Of a stretch of DNA of 64,000 nt, positions 34,937-46,052 are shown in pieces. The stretch covers positions 1,364,001 through 1,428,000 of the forward strand of contig CP087208.1 of assembly GCA_020912385.1 (NCBI GenBank), given 5' to 3'. The position numbers were made by a program, and so were the translations under genes. The notes under the pieces were generated by a model. The model was not told where the DNA came from. It made no database searches and worked only from the letters and a program-made list of their open reading frames with translations. Source of the stretch: Neofusicoccum parvum (lineage: Eukaryota; Ascomycota; Dothideomycetes; Botryosphaeriales; Botryosphaeriaceae). Numbering within the stretch: the first letter of the stretch is position 1; each line of letters begins with the position of its first letter.

Positions 34937-35683
34937 TCACAGCACCGCTCCCAGCGCCAGCGCGACCGCCACCCACGCCCGCCCGTCCACCGCGCACCAC
35001 GCGCTCCCCACCCCACGTGCCGCCCCCGTCACCGTCGCCGTCGCGCTCTCCCGCCCCGCCGCCGTCATCGAGCTGTACCACGCCGGCTCGCTCGTCGCGG
35101 AGGCCGACTCGGGCGGCAGGGTGCTCGTCGACGCGCGCCCATCCGCCGCCGTCGTCGCAACCCACACCACGGACCCCAGGCTGCACACCTCGGCGCCGTC
35201 GTCCTGGTAGATGACGCCGCCCGAGCAGCACACGCCGTTGCGCGAGTTGCCCGGGCACCCGCTGTACGTGCCGTCGGCCTGCGCGTCCGCGATCTGCCGC
35301 GCCGACAGCGGCAGCGCCCACCCGAACTCGCCCGCCGGGCAGCACGACGACGCGTTCTGCGTCCCCGAGTACACGTCCGAGTAGTCGCAGTCGAGGAGCG
35401 TGTTGCTGGTGCAGCACACGCCGCCGTACGTGTAGTAGAGTCCGGGGCACGGGATGGGCGGCGTGATGGAGAAGGAGCCTGCGGTGGCTGTGGGGGTGAC
35501 GGACGCGGTGGCGTCGGATAATGCGGTTGTGGGCGTGGTGGAGGCGGTGGGCGTTTGCTTGGGGAATAGGTCGGTGTTGTCGAGGAGCGCCCAGCTGGTG
35601 CTGGTGTAGTAGGTCGTGCTTTGCGCGCTGGCCGTCAAGGCCGTGGCGGCCGTGGTGAGCGAGAGAACTACGCGGATGCGCAT
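34937..35683 (-). CDS. Cys-rich GPI-type secreted protein
   Basis: Single exon, 248 residues. A signal peptide (about 1-20, ending TASAQS) is followed by a Thr/Pro linker and then a Cys-rich core with doubled cysteines: GVCCTSN, SSCCPAGEFGW and GVCCSGGVIYQ, spaced about 25-30 residues apart. A Ser/Thr stretch and a short hydrophobic tail (AWVAVALALGAVL) at the C-terminus suit a GPI signal. The CC-rich pattern occurs in many fungal secreted proteins without known activity. The coding strand is strongly GC-rich, which also opens long shadow frames on the other strand. Confidence 0.78.
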   Translation of the reverse strand: MRIRVVLSLTTAATALTASAQSTTYYTSTSWALLDNTDLFPKQTPTASTTPTTALSDATASVTPTATAGSFSITPPIPCPGLYYTYGGVCCTSNTLLDCDYSDVYSGTQNASSCCPAGEFGWALPLSARQIADAQADGTYSGCPGNSRNGVCCSGGVIYQDDGAEVCSLGSVVWVATTAADGRASTSTLPPESASATSEPAWYSSMTAAGRESATATVTGAARGVGSAWCAVDGRAWVAVALALGAVL

Positions 35684-35689
35684 CGCGGT

Positions 35690-38208
35690 GAGTGAGTGGA
35701 GTGACTGGTCAGGTAAACGAGTGTGCGACAGTCATCTTTGTGAAAGCCTGGGGTAGAGACAACATCGACGTCCATCTCAGCGCCGGCTTACCTCAGGAGG
35801 CAGAAGCGCTAGCCCCGGAGATAGTCGAAGGATTCCGTGGCGGCGCGCTACGACACCCGACGGTTAGCGTCAACAAACACAGTATCCGATCAGGACAGTT
35901 GCAGAGTATTGGCTATGTGGCTGTAGGTGAGCGATGACGAGGTTGGAATTTATTTTACCTTGTTACAGATAGACAATGCGACCGCAATTATGTGCATTCG
36001 TGTATCTATAGCATGTTAAAGAAGGCCCGTAGGTCAAATACAATTAATAATGCATAGAATTCGCTCGTGGAGCGTTATGAGATGGAAATTCATTTTCAAG
36101 GAGTACAAGCGAAGTGAGCCGTTTCATAGGTCATCGTTGGTGCTCTAAGTACACAACGTATAATGCCTTGTTATCCGCATCCATCCTTGGACTATTCTTC
36201 CCTCAATATTCAACCTGATAGAACTACTAAAATTTGGCCAAATCCTTCAACTTTATTTCCTTAATTAAGTTATATTAAAATCATCTTATATACCGGCTTA
36301 CACCGTAACTATGAGCGGGTGTGTTCCTCGCAGAACTTTTTCATTTATTCTACGAACCTTTCATACCGGTTAAAACGGTTCTCCAGTACCCTAAATTCTA
36401 TCCATAATGGACAATAAGATGGAATCCGGACACTACAATGAGAAGTGAAAGCGGGATCTTTACTCTGTTAGCGAAAAGTACTAATCCAAAATACATAGGT
36501 TCTGACTGACTATCACTTTCTCGCCTTCGCTAGCCAGTTCGGTTACTCCGCTAAATCTAGGCTCTCCGGCCACGGCTTAACAGAAAAGAAAGATGATGAG
36601 ATGGAAGATCTGCATAGTTGTAGATCAAGTCTTTGCTTGTTGAGAAGAGTTTGCTGGAAGAAGATAATGGTTAAGAGAGGGTCAAGGCGCAACCGTCACC
36701 TTGTATATATATATTTTTGAGAATTGTCCGGAGATACGGTCATTACACAAAGCTGTAGCCAGCATGCGTAAATCTTCTTTATCAGCCTTGCATAGCCGTA
36801 GCAAGCAACCAGTTCAGCCTTGCTATGTCACACTGCGGTAGATCCATGCCCGACTTTGTCATTTCGGCCCGGCTGTAAAATGAACGCCAACCATCCCAAT
36901 CCAATGCCTAGCCTAAAGACCGGGCTTGGAGACGATACTAAGGCTACGCGCACCGCAGTCTCTAAACACAAATACTAAACCATAGCTCTGTAGCTTGCCT
37001 TTCGGCCTTTCTACTTTGAGATCTTCCCCTCCCGTAACACTACTAGTGATTACCTGGATTTCTTTTCAGATAAACGTGTGCGACATCTTGGTGTTGTCTG
37101 CAGTGCTTACCGGCGGCCTACAGATGTTGATGTCACCCATGGCGCTGTGAGAGGTCCCACAGAGTTTCCGCAGTTCTACAGCATAGCACGAGACAAACTC
37201 TGTGTCACGCTGTACGGCTTTGCACAAGGCGCAATTGTCCATGGATCGACATTTTACCACCAGATCGCTCGTTATTGGTTGTCAACCACATTGGCCCGTA
37301 ATCACGTGTTTTGTTTGCTTTTGCTTATACACGCGTTCTTTCTTTACTTTTTGCCGCACCATACACCTATCCCCACACACCTCATTTACCCCATTTATGC
37401 GTATTTCCGTAAATCCGATTATTACACGTATATAGCAGGCCTCAGTAGCAACAATGAGAAAACCAGCGGTGTATTCTTTCTCGCGCCGTTCGACATTGGT
37501 CTTCTTACAAGGCTGTTTGCTAGTCTCTTCATGCTGCCCGCCAGGCACACGATAATGTAGCGGGGGCTCAGATGCAAAGCGCCGACGGCGAGGTGCTAAT
37601 GGACCTGTCGTGCAATTATTTTGTTGCTGTTGGACGCGTGGTGTTCCACCGGACCTGCCAAAGTGCGTCTTGTCGCGTGGTCGGTATGATGTAGTGCGGT
37701 GCACGTTGCGATGTATACTACGTATTACGTGACAATAGAGGAAGGCGTTAAGGGAGCTGATGGCAACTGGCGAGGATGCGGAAGCCCGAAGGCAATGGCA
37801 AGGATCCGCCGACTTAGTGGAATGAGGAGATGGTGGCGAGGCTGAGTGAGGAGGAACGAGAGGGGGCTAAGCTGTTGGGTCCGTGGCCTTGGGAAACGAG
37901 GATTATGTCGGCGTCGGCGTTAGAGGATAGCTATCGCAATCGCTGCCCGTAGTATGGTAGAGAGATACTAGACAATCCAGACTTCTTTGATCTTACAGTA
38001 AGATGAGTTTATGATAGACGAGAATAGGCATATGTACATCGGCAATGGCAGGATGTTTGACAGAACAGAAAAAATGCTGTGCTGCTCTTAAAATTTGACC
38101 TACCCGCTTCTCGCCTCAACATGACACAGACTTTGAACACTACTGGATAGAAAGCCTTCTTTCCAATGGCTACCAATGATCACGGAAATAAAGCCGAAGT
38201 AAGTAATC
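35690..38208. other. gene-poor, partly AT-rich block
   Basis: About 2.5 kb between the GPI-type gene and EthD gene. From about 35940 to 36720 the sequence is clearly AT-rich compared with the flanking genes and is full of stop codons in all frames. It contains the mutated EthD copy annotated separately. Short ORFs near 37080-37700 have no recognisable features. Confidence 0.6.
36125..36330 (-). pseudogene. RIP-like mutated fragment of the EthD gene
   Basis: The plus-strand sequence here aligns by eye with the intact EthD gene at about 38210-38435, for example GCCTTGTTATCCGCATCCATCC in both. Most differences are C-to-T or G-to-A transitions, and an internal piece of about 40-50 nt is missing near 36157. 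The copy has no open frame. The pattern fits repeat-induced point mutation of a duplicate, with the 38.2 kb copy left intact. I did not count substitutions formally. Confidence 0.65.
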
Positions 38209-38616
38209 TCACAGGTAATCGTTGGTGGTCTGCACAACGTCTCCCAACATGACCATGCGCAATTTTACCAGATCCAAGAACGCCTTGTTATCCGCATCCA
38301 TCCGTGGGCCATTCTCCCCTTGACCCAAGACCTGGTGGAACTGCTGAAATGCCGCCACATCCTTGAACTTCATTTCCGAGATTGCGTCGTAGCAAAAGTC
38401 ATCTTGGGTGCCGGCCAAGACCGTGGCCGGGAACGAGTTGCCTTGGTCTTCTTTGCTCTCGGTGCGATGGATGTAACTTCTCGTGTGAGATAGGGGAAAC
38501 TTATCCCCGGCAATCGACTTGATCAGTGGAACGTGTACGTTTTCGTAATGGTTCTTGAACTCCTCGGGAGTCAAGCCGGGTTTTCGGTATGCGAATATGA
38601 GAACCGTGTATGGCAT
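38209..38616 (-). CDS. EthD-domain protein
   Basis: Single exon, 135 residues, the typical size of stand-alone EthD (dimeric ferredoxin-like) proteins. It starts MPYTVLIFAYRKPGLTPEEFKNHYENVHVPL, the common EthD opening with the conserved HV; the later parts DAISEMKFKDVAAFQQF and DEDNKAFLD-like DADNKAFLDL are also usual. EthD proteins occur beside oxidative degradation and polyketide gene groups, acting as cyclases, decarboxylases or accessory proteins. Neighbours downstream in the window are NmrA, hydrolase, P450 and intradiol dioxygenase genes. The mutated copy 2 kb away shows that this gene was once duplicated. Confidence 0.88.
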   Translation of the reverse strand: MPYTVLIFAYRKPGLTPEEFKNHYENVHVPLIKSIAGDKFPLSHTRSYIHRTESKEDQGNSFPATVLAGTQDDFCYDAISEMKFKDVAAFQQFHQVLGQGENGPRMDADNKAFLDLVKLRMVMLGDVVQTTNDYL

Positions 38617-39054
38617 GGCGTTGGCGGAAATGCTGAAAGTGGGTGGAGTTTTGGTTTCTTGTTATAGTAGATTCAGGTCGAATCGACCATTGATCTCTTT
38701 ATGTATGGCGAACAACCAGTGAAGTATAACTCTAATTCACCTAGCATTCGGCATCGGATTCCCAACTACCCGGTGTTCGGTGCGAACACGAACACGAACT
38801 CGGGGCAATTCCTTCCGAGCGTCTCCGAACAAGCAAACAGTGCATCAAGAATTGATTTGTCTTTCGGATGCTAGAGCACTGTAACACAGCGATAAGGATT
38901 GGGTAACCTTATATTGAGAAGTGTTGTAGAGCCAATTAATCTCGATTGCGCATCCGAGTACTCCTTCAGCAATACTAGACCCCCTGCAAGGACGCCAAGA
39001 TGACATTTTGAGATACCATCTTATGATTGTCGACAAATCTACCAAGTACTATAT

Positions 39055-39508
39055 TGTTACGGCGCAGCCTTCACAGGCAGAGAGTTGAGGATCAACCCGA
39101 CGGAACAGCGAGAAGTCGGAAGGCACAAAAGATCCGAGGTCACAAGACTCCTCACGTGAGACAGCACGTGCGCCCCACTTGTGCCCTCAATAAACGGCAC
39201 GCCAACTTGTGCCCTCAAGTAACGGCACGCTCAGCGGTGCCCTTGAGGGACGGCACCACCAGATTGTTACAACTTTCCTACAGTATATAAGCACACTCAC
39301 TTAGCTAGATACTTGACCCTTCGTGGTCAACTTCGATAATCAATCTACACCATTGATTAGTAACACGGCCTTCGCACGCAGTGCTCAGTCACGTGTATTC
39401 GTTCACACTTGTTCTCTCCCCCTACCTTGTACCCACTCAAGGTAAACCCTACACGGCTTACCACCCTCTTTGGTGTTTGATCCTTAGGGGCAGAGGCCCG
39501 CCGTTACA
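39055..39508. mobile_element. solo LTR 1 (TG..CA, 5-bp TSD TATAT)
   Basis: A 454-bp unit begins TGTTACGGCG and ends CGCCGTTACA and is bounded on both sides by TATAT (39050-39054 and 39509-39513). Its last 190 bp or so (from about 39313) are nearly identical to the same part of the second LTR at 40483-40947. TATATAA at 39284-39290 may be the element's own TATA box. A unit ending in roughly TGCCCTCAAxTAACGGCACGC is repeated two to three times near 39180-39245. No internal retrotransposon sequence adjoins it. Confidence 0.88.
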
Positions 39509-39628
39509 TATATATGCTCTATGCCTTACACAATAGAGGGGTCAGATACACCGTGAAACCCAGGTAACTGCAGTAAAATGACATAGTCTTACCCAGACAA
39601 CTTGTGTGAACTATGATAATTGAATCGC

Positions 39629-41297
39629 TCATGCGTACATCTGCTTCGCTTTTCCATCCAATACATCCGTTAAATATTTTCCCAGACTGAGGCCCTTGAA
39701 GTCAGGATACAAATCCTTCGCATTGAGATACCCAAGATATTCAGCAACATAGGGCGTGTTGTCTCCACGAACACCGCAAGAATAAAAGTATTGATACCAG
39801 TACGACTTGTAAACCGCCAGCTGGTCGGTTTTGTCATTCTGCATCCTTTCTTTCATTTCATTAATAGCATTCACAAGAACACCGTCGGAAATCTATTGGC
39901 TCGTGTTAGTTGGTGTGCTACGAGCTCAATGACTGGCCGTCAAAAATAAAAGAAAAAGTACTTACGTAGTTTCGATCAACATGCTCACTGCTCCGGTCTT
40001 CCATGGACTCAAAGGCCTGGTTAAAGGTGACCACTTCGTTGTAGGCAAATACCATCTTATTCAGTGTTCGTGGGTCCGTAATAATACGGGCGACGTAGCG
40101 TCCGATGTCGTGAACATCTGTCACAGCGATTGGTACGTTTCCGTCTGCAGGAATGATGTTGTCGCCAATCAGACTTGTGATTCTCGCGTAGTCTGTCCGT
40201 CCAGAAGGCACACGTGGAATGACACAGGCATACCACCAACTAACGTCAATGATGGTGTATGGAAGTTGGAGCTTTTTGATATAATTGAAGATTTCCTCTT
40301 TCTAGTTGAAATTGCGTCAGAAGACAACGGAGTACAATTTTGGAGAAGCGCTGGTAATACCTGATCACGAATGCCCATGACACCTTTTGGAGGAGAGACG
40401 GTAGAAAATGCCGACGGGACAAACCGTCCAACACCCGCTAGCTTTGAGGCTGTTGCCAGCTGTATCTGTTGTGAAAGAGCAGTGTTACGGCGCAGTCGTT
40501 GCAGAATGAGGGAAACAGTAGAGAGGCAGCAAGCGGGGCAAAGACACGCGCCGCGAGGAAGACCCACAGCAGTCACGTGTGTCACGTGCTGCCAAGGCAG
40601 TGCTCTCGCTGCTCCCCTCATAAAAATGAGGAGCAAACAGAGCAGCCCTAGATGCTCTGACTGATCTGCCCCTCAATATACGGAGCACCCAGAGCAACCA
40701 TCAGATTGTATAGACCTCTCCTATGTATATAAACTACGCTCCCTAGCATAGCTTTGACCTTTGTGGTCAACTTCGATAATCAATCTACACCATTGATTAG
40801 TAACACGGCCTTCGCACGCAGTGCTCAGTCACGTGTATTCGTTCACACTTGTTCTCTCCCCTACCTTGTACCCACTCAAGGTAAACCCTACACGGCTTAC
40901 CACCCTCTTTGGTGTTTGATCCTTAGAGGCAGAGGCCCGCCGTTACAAGCAGATGCTCCCAAAGCAGCTATGACCACATCAAACCCTTTCAGAAGTTTGA
41001 CAAGCTCCTCCTGAAGTCCGGCGATATCTACCACGATGAGTTTGACACCTTGACTTTTCAACCAGAGGTTTCCAGGCTTCTCTATGGAAGATGGACGACA
41101 AAGAGCGGTGACTTCCTGATAAAACCGATTAGTATCTGCAACAGATTACAATGTGAAATTATGATGCGACAACGTCTGAGAGTCTTAAAAGGAAAAGGAT
41201 GACAAACAAAACCTGTAGTTGACTCAAGCAGACCGCACACGATGGACTTCCCTGTTTCCCCCGATGCACCAACGATCGCAACTTTGACGTGTGACAT
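39629..41297 (-). pseudogene. NmrA-like (isoflavone-reductase-type) gene disrupted by solo LTR 2
   Basis: Exons would be 41297-41213, 41111-40361 (interrupted), 40301-39966 and 39892-39629. The start has the NAD(P)-binding motif GASGETGKS; later come VIAALGAS, GVGRFVPSAF, PYTIIDVSWW and NIPIAVTD-like NVPIAVTDVHDIGRYVARI, all typical of NmrA/PCBER-like proteins. Exon 2 is split after ..ALGASA by the LTR at 40483-40947. Discounting the LTR plus one 5-bp target duplicate leaves the frame open across the whole gene (321 residues), so there are no other lesions and the insertion looks recent. As it stands the frame is lost inside the LTR. Residual expression or splicing across the LTR is conceivable but not indicated. 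Confidence 0.85.
40483..40947. mobile_element. solo LTR 2 (TG..CA, 5-bp TSD AGCAG) inside the NmrA-like gene
   Basis: A 465-bp unit with the same ends as LTR 1 (TGTTACGGCG and CGCCGTTACA), flanked by AGCAG at 40478-40482 and 40948-40952. From about 40755 to the end it is almost identical to LTR 1, while the first 270 bp differ strongly. TATATAAA at 40726-40733 suits a U3 promoter. Both LTRs lie in the same orientation relative to the window. Confidence 0.9.
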
Positions 41298-41939
41298 GAT
41301 CCTTGCGTGAAGGCTCGAGAGAGCCGCTAGAAATCCAAATAGAATTATGTGAAAGAGCAGCAGAGGACACCGTAGGCATTGGGACTGCAGGTTCCTTCGC
41401 CTTGTAACTGTGTAATTTTATATTCAATTGGTTTTTAACACCCGGTTGCTGTTAGAGTTAATTACCTGGTGAGAATGAGGGACGGAATCGGAACAGGACT
41501 TGGCCGTGGTGGGTCATTTTTGTCCGTATCGGGCTTCGTGGATCCCGAGCCGCCCAACGTCGGCCACTTGATAGCCGTCGTGAAAACTCAAAGAAGCTTT
41601 GGCAAAGAAAATATAGCGGGAAAGCCACCACGAACGTCGCTATAAAGAACACAGTAGGCGATAAGCTACGGCGCGCCATCTCCGCGGCTCGTTTGTACTG
41701 GCCGCCTATTTGGCCGATAAACCGTTGGCGATGCGAACGACCTTCAAGGTACGCACCGTATTCTTTTGCGGAGGGCTATTGGTAGAATGAGGAGATGATA
41801 GAGAGAATAAAGGATCAGGAAAAAGAGAAGAAAAATTATTACCAGTATCGCTATGCTTCAAATTGAGCGGATATTTATATCGGAGCTATCACATGTTTAC
41901 ATAAGAGTAAAATTCCGCCACTCCATTCAAGCTGATAGT

Positions 41940-43268
41940 TCACCGTAGGTTTTCCCTGGACAGAAGCCAGGCTAGGCCTTTTACCGTGTCGCCAACAGCC
42001 TTTCTTGATACCTCCATTTGAGGGTAGAACCCCCAAAAAGCATGAGACAATCCTGGATAGATGTCCACTTTCGTTTCAATACCATACTCCTCGCGAAGGT
42101 GCCTTTCGAAAAGAAGATCCTCATCACGTTGTGGATCCAGCCCTGTTGATATGAGAGAACTCCGTTAGCAAGTTTTTATGCAATCGATTCTCATCATTAA
42201 GAATATTCTTACCGCAGATTTGAAAATAGCATTTAGGCAGGCCTTTGTGCCCGTCTTTCCACAAAAATGGATTGAACCTGCCATCATGGACATCTGGGTT
42301 CAGTTTGTCCTGCAAATACTTCATGGCTCTGCGGTCAACACCAGGTGCATCCGCACACTGCTTCATACTACGGTACTCGGCCTGGTACTTCTCTGGCACA
42401 ACCTCTTCCGTCAATACGCTAGGTACCGCCAACCAGATACCGGTGACGGGGTGCGTGAGCAGGTTTTGCTCGCTTCGGGCGCGCAATGCTGACACGAGGC
42501 TGCCTGTTGCGCCGGTGGATTCGCCACCAATGATGAAACCTTGGGAAGGAGTGGCTTTGAGTGTTGTGGCGTTCTTTGAAATCTGTAAAAATGATTGTCA
42601 GAAAATAGAAAGTACTATTTTGCAGAGGTTTCTTACCCATGCCAGTGCATCACAGCAGTCTGTCACTCCAGTAGGGAAAGGGTTCTCGGGGGCAAGCCTA
42701 TAGTCTACGCTGAGAGCAACCGCGCCAAAGTTTTGCACTGCTTTGACACTGAGTGTCGGCCGAGGTCAGCTTCTAGCAATTAATGTAGAGCGCCTGTCCA
42801 AGGAAATTCGGACACCAGCACAGGAAGAGCGTTCAGATGCCTCACTTACCAAAGTGGCTCTTCCATCTCCGGGCCGCCAGCACACCAGCCTCCACCATGA
42901 TACAGGACGACCAAAGGACTTCCACCTGTTGGTGCACTCTCCGGCTGATATAGCCAGGCATCGATCTCCGCACCATCACTGACGGGTATCTTGATGACGG
43001 TCTTATGCACACCGTCCCAGCTCACCACCACATTGACACCTGGAACCGGAATAAAATGCTTGTCATGCTCCTCACGCATTACTGCCATGGGCAAGTTGAG
43101 ATCCGCAATGTGCGGCTCTGGAGGGGAGACATCGACGATCTGTTGGGGCAGTCAGCCTAAGGCCTGCTTATAGCTGCGTTGAGTATGAGAACACACGGCT
43201 TTGAGCTCCGGATGGATGGTTGCGAGTGAATCCCAGTCAACTGGAACCTCGGTCATTTTGTAAGCCAT
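41940..43268 (-). CDS. alpha/beta-hydrolase (HSL/esterase-type)
   Basis: Five exons (43268-43197, 43139-42850, 42748-42637, 42582-42213, 42142-41940), 348 residues. Features run in order: oxyanion-hole motif [10 protein letters not shown], the [18 protein letters not shown] block, nucleophile elbow GGESTGA (the usual GDSAG varied to GESTG), a GLDPQRDE region carrying the catalytic Asp and [10 protein letters not shown] with the catalytic His. This is the hormone-sensitive-lipase type of carboxylesterase common in fungal metabolite gene groups. No signal peptide, so cytosolic. Two methionines (43268, 43256) could start the protein; the first is used. It sits between the broken NmrA gene and a divergent P450. 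Confidence 0.88.
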
Positions 43269-44257
43269 TTGTCTTTTGGTCTCTATCACTTGGAGGCTGG
43301 AACAAGGGCTTTTGCGTTGTCGATGGGCAAACGTTGGATGTTACTGTGAGGAGGGACAGAGAGGCTCTGTATATGTAGCAACACAAACTGGGCCTGAAAA
43401 TGAGCTGCTCTAATCTATGAATTCATATCATGGATATCTCGGCTTGTTGGAGGTCTTTCGGGTAAGCTTGGCACGCCCAGGCAGACCGGAGCTCGGAACG
43501 TGGAGCTCGGTTGAAGACGGAACTCCGGCCATGGTGAGCAATTATCAGTCCAGTCACCGGTGAGCTGTCTCGCCAAGCTTGCATGGAAGCTAGAAGTTCA
43601 GGAGTTTTTGAGACAAAATGGTGCACAGCTCGGGCATACGTGGCGTGGCGGGACGCCTTCCGTCGCCGGATTTTCTCGCAGTCCGAACGTCCGGTTTTGG
43701 TCGCCGAACTGCGGGGAACAGACAACGCCATCTTTATTGTAGTCATTACATCACTTCCGTATTAGCTTCCGGTTGGAAAGTTGCGATCGCGGCCAGTGAA
43801 TAGTAGCGCAGCCAGGCGTGAATTGCATCTGGATGAGGAAGCTTAGGGAAGCCCAATCTTATAGCTTGGTCGTCCAAGCATCAATAAGCGACGGATTTTT
43901 GTGGCCCATGACAATTTTTACTCTAGTTGCGCTGGTGAGTATGCCGATTGTAAGATGGAAATATGTTTGCGTCTGCGAAGTGCGTGGCAAACCATCATGT
44001 AAGCCAAGACTTTGAATCGGTGTAATGCCAACGTTGCTGTCCGCCGTAATTGTTTCTCTGCTGACACCGCAGATCAAAGTTTTCCGAGCGCCTGGGAACT
44101 TAGCGTGCACGTTGTCTCCTTGAGGCTTAGAGCGCAAGTGACCCTTTTAGGATATCATCGTGCTCACCAGGTCACCATAGCTCAAGGATATAAATACACA
44201 TGCGTACTGGAGATGCAGTCCAGCAAAAGCCCATTTTCTCTTCAAATTGACCTCAAA
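43269..44257. promoter_or_regulatory. divergent intergenic region (hydrolase / P450) with TATA at 44189
   Basis: About 1 kb between divergent start codons of the esterase and P450 genes. A TATAAATA at about 44190 precedes the P450 ATG at 44258 by about 68 bp, which favours that ATG over the in-frame ATG at 44213. No convincing ORF. Confidence 0.45.
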
Positions 44258-46052
44258 ATGACGAGAACCGACTTCTTTTCCCGCGATTTGGCAGCCATCC
44301 CGTCATCGGTGATGTATCGCGTAGCCAGCATTCTTGTCGCCGCCATGGTGATAGCTGCAGTTTCAAAAGCCACGTTGTCTTTCTACCGGGTGTACATGCA
44401 CCCTCTCTCCAAGTTCCCCGGCCCAGATGAAGCAGCAGTATCTCGGGACTGGCAGCGTAGTGTTGTCATGGAAGGCCATCCAGAGCTCACCTACGAGCAG
44501 CTCCATGAAAAGTACAGTATGTCGAGAAATCTGTTTCAACATAGTAACTTTCAGGTACTGATGGAAACGAACCAGACAAGAAAGCAATTCGTATCGCACC
44601 GAACGAGCTACACATTTCCGACGTCAACCTCTACAAGACAATCTATCGGCAGGGCTCTCCATACCTTAAGGATCCTGCTTTCTACGCCGGCTTCGGCGAG
44701 CCTACCTCCTTATTTCCAGACGTCGATCAGCAAAGGCACAAGCAACTCAGGAAAATAATGAACCCGATGTTCTCTAAAGGCACCATCAACAAGTACGAGA
44801 TCTTGATCAAGGAACAGCTACAGCTTTTGACCGATAAGCTTCGACGCTTGAGTACGGAGGGCCCTGTTGAGATGCATAAGGCTTTCAAGTGTTTCACTGG
44901 CGATGTTATTGGTGGCATCGCATTCGGGAGACCGATTGGACTCATCAATGAATCTCCCAACACTTTCGACGCCAGTCTACTGCGCAGGATGGAAGCCATC
45001 ATGGAAGTACCGATACGAATGCGGTATTCTCGGATCATGAAAATTCTCTCTTTGATCACACCGGAAAAGATCGCTTGCATGCTCGATGAGAACGTGGGAG
45101 TGTACTTCGAACTGAGAGACGCAAGTGTAGGCCCCCCGGTTTTGCAGTTCTCCATTCTGACCACAGCGTAGTTTGCAATCGAGTGTCTCCATCAATCAAA
45201 GAATCGGGCTTCGCCGAGCCCATATCCCATCTTATTTGACGAACTCAATTCCTTGCCCGAACACATTCAACGCACTGAGGCTGGAGATTTGCTCGTCGCT
45301 GCGTTGGACACCGTTGCATTTACTCTGTCGACTGCGCTTTTCCACATGTCAGCCAATCCAAAGATCCAAGAGAGACTGCGGGCTTTGTTGAAAGAACAAA
45401 TTCCCGACAAGTCTCAAATTCTGCCGCTGAAGGAACTGGAGCAGATTGACTATCTGGTAGGCTACCTTCCCTAATTAAAGACATGTGACGACTTGCTCAT
45501 ACATTCTTCACTTAGTATGCTTGTGTGAAGGAGGCGATACGTGTTGGATCGGGCATTCCAGGTAGTCTACCAAGAGTGGTGCCGAAAAACGCGCCTCCAC
45601 TTGTTGTGGACGATCAGATAGTTCCTCCTGGTGTACGCTCCCCTCCATTGTCTCTAGTATCTCGGCTTATGATGCTACAGACCATCGTCAATATGTCCGC
45701 CCACACAATGAACTTCAGCAAAGAGCTCTGGGGTGATGATGCCCATGTTTTCAATCCGGATCGTTGGACAGACGGCAAAGGAAAGAGTCTGGAACAAAAC
45801 TTGCACTCTTTCTCCAAAGGCACTAGACAGTGCATTGGTATTAAGTAAGATGGTTTACACTCCTACAACAGTAGCACGGGGCTAATGAGACTTCATAGCC
45901 TTGCATACGCGGAGATATTTATTGCACTGGCTTACCTGATACGCAACTTCAGGATTACGACCAAAACCACAGAATGGCAGGGTGTAGACCGTTTCACATA
46001 CCAGGCACCGTCTTCTGGCCTGGTAATGAACGTCGAGCCAATCGAGGATTGA
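44258..46052 (+). CDS. cytochrome P450 monooxygenase
   Basis: Six exons (44258-44516, 44555-45120, 45172-45456, 45516-45632, 45681-45844, 45899-46052), 514 residues. The N-terminus has an ER anchor helix (VASILVAAMVIAAVS) and the hinge HPLSKFPGP. Next are IRIAPNELHISD, the I-helix AALDTVAFT, the K-helix ExxR motif KEAIRVG, the PERF-like FNPDRW and the heme loop FSKGTRQCIG with the cysteine ligand. The general pattern resembles trichodiene-oxygenase-like fungal P450s, but the CYP family cannot be assigned by eye. Intron 2 (45121-45171) requires a GC donor (GCAAGT) to keep frame. The enzyme presumably oxidises a small hydrophobic molecule together with neighbouring tailoring genes. Confidence 0.9.

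Noticed and set aside
37078..37704. Overlapping ORFs of 140-160 residues in the EthD upstream block
   Set aside because: No motif, no signal peptide, flanked by mutated AT-rich DNA; probably chance.
39055..40947. The two LTRs read as one short LTR retrotransposon with a 974-bp interior
   Set aside because: Each LTR has its own 5-bp target duplication (TATAT and AGCAG), and the DNA between them is NmrA coding sequence, not element sequence.
41458..41679. Minus-strand 73-residue ORF with a hydrophobic segment
   Set aside because: Isolated short ORF with no neighbours in frame, no family resemblance and no promoter signal I could defend.
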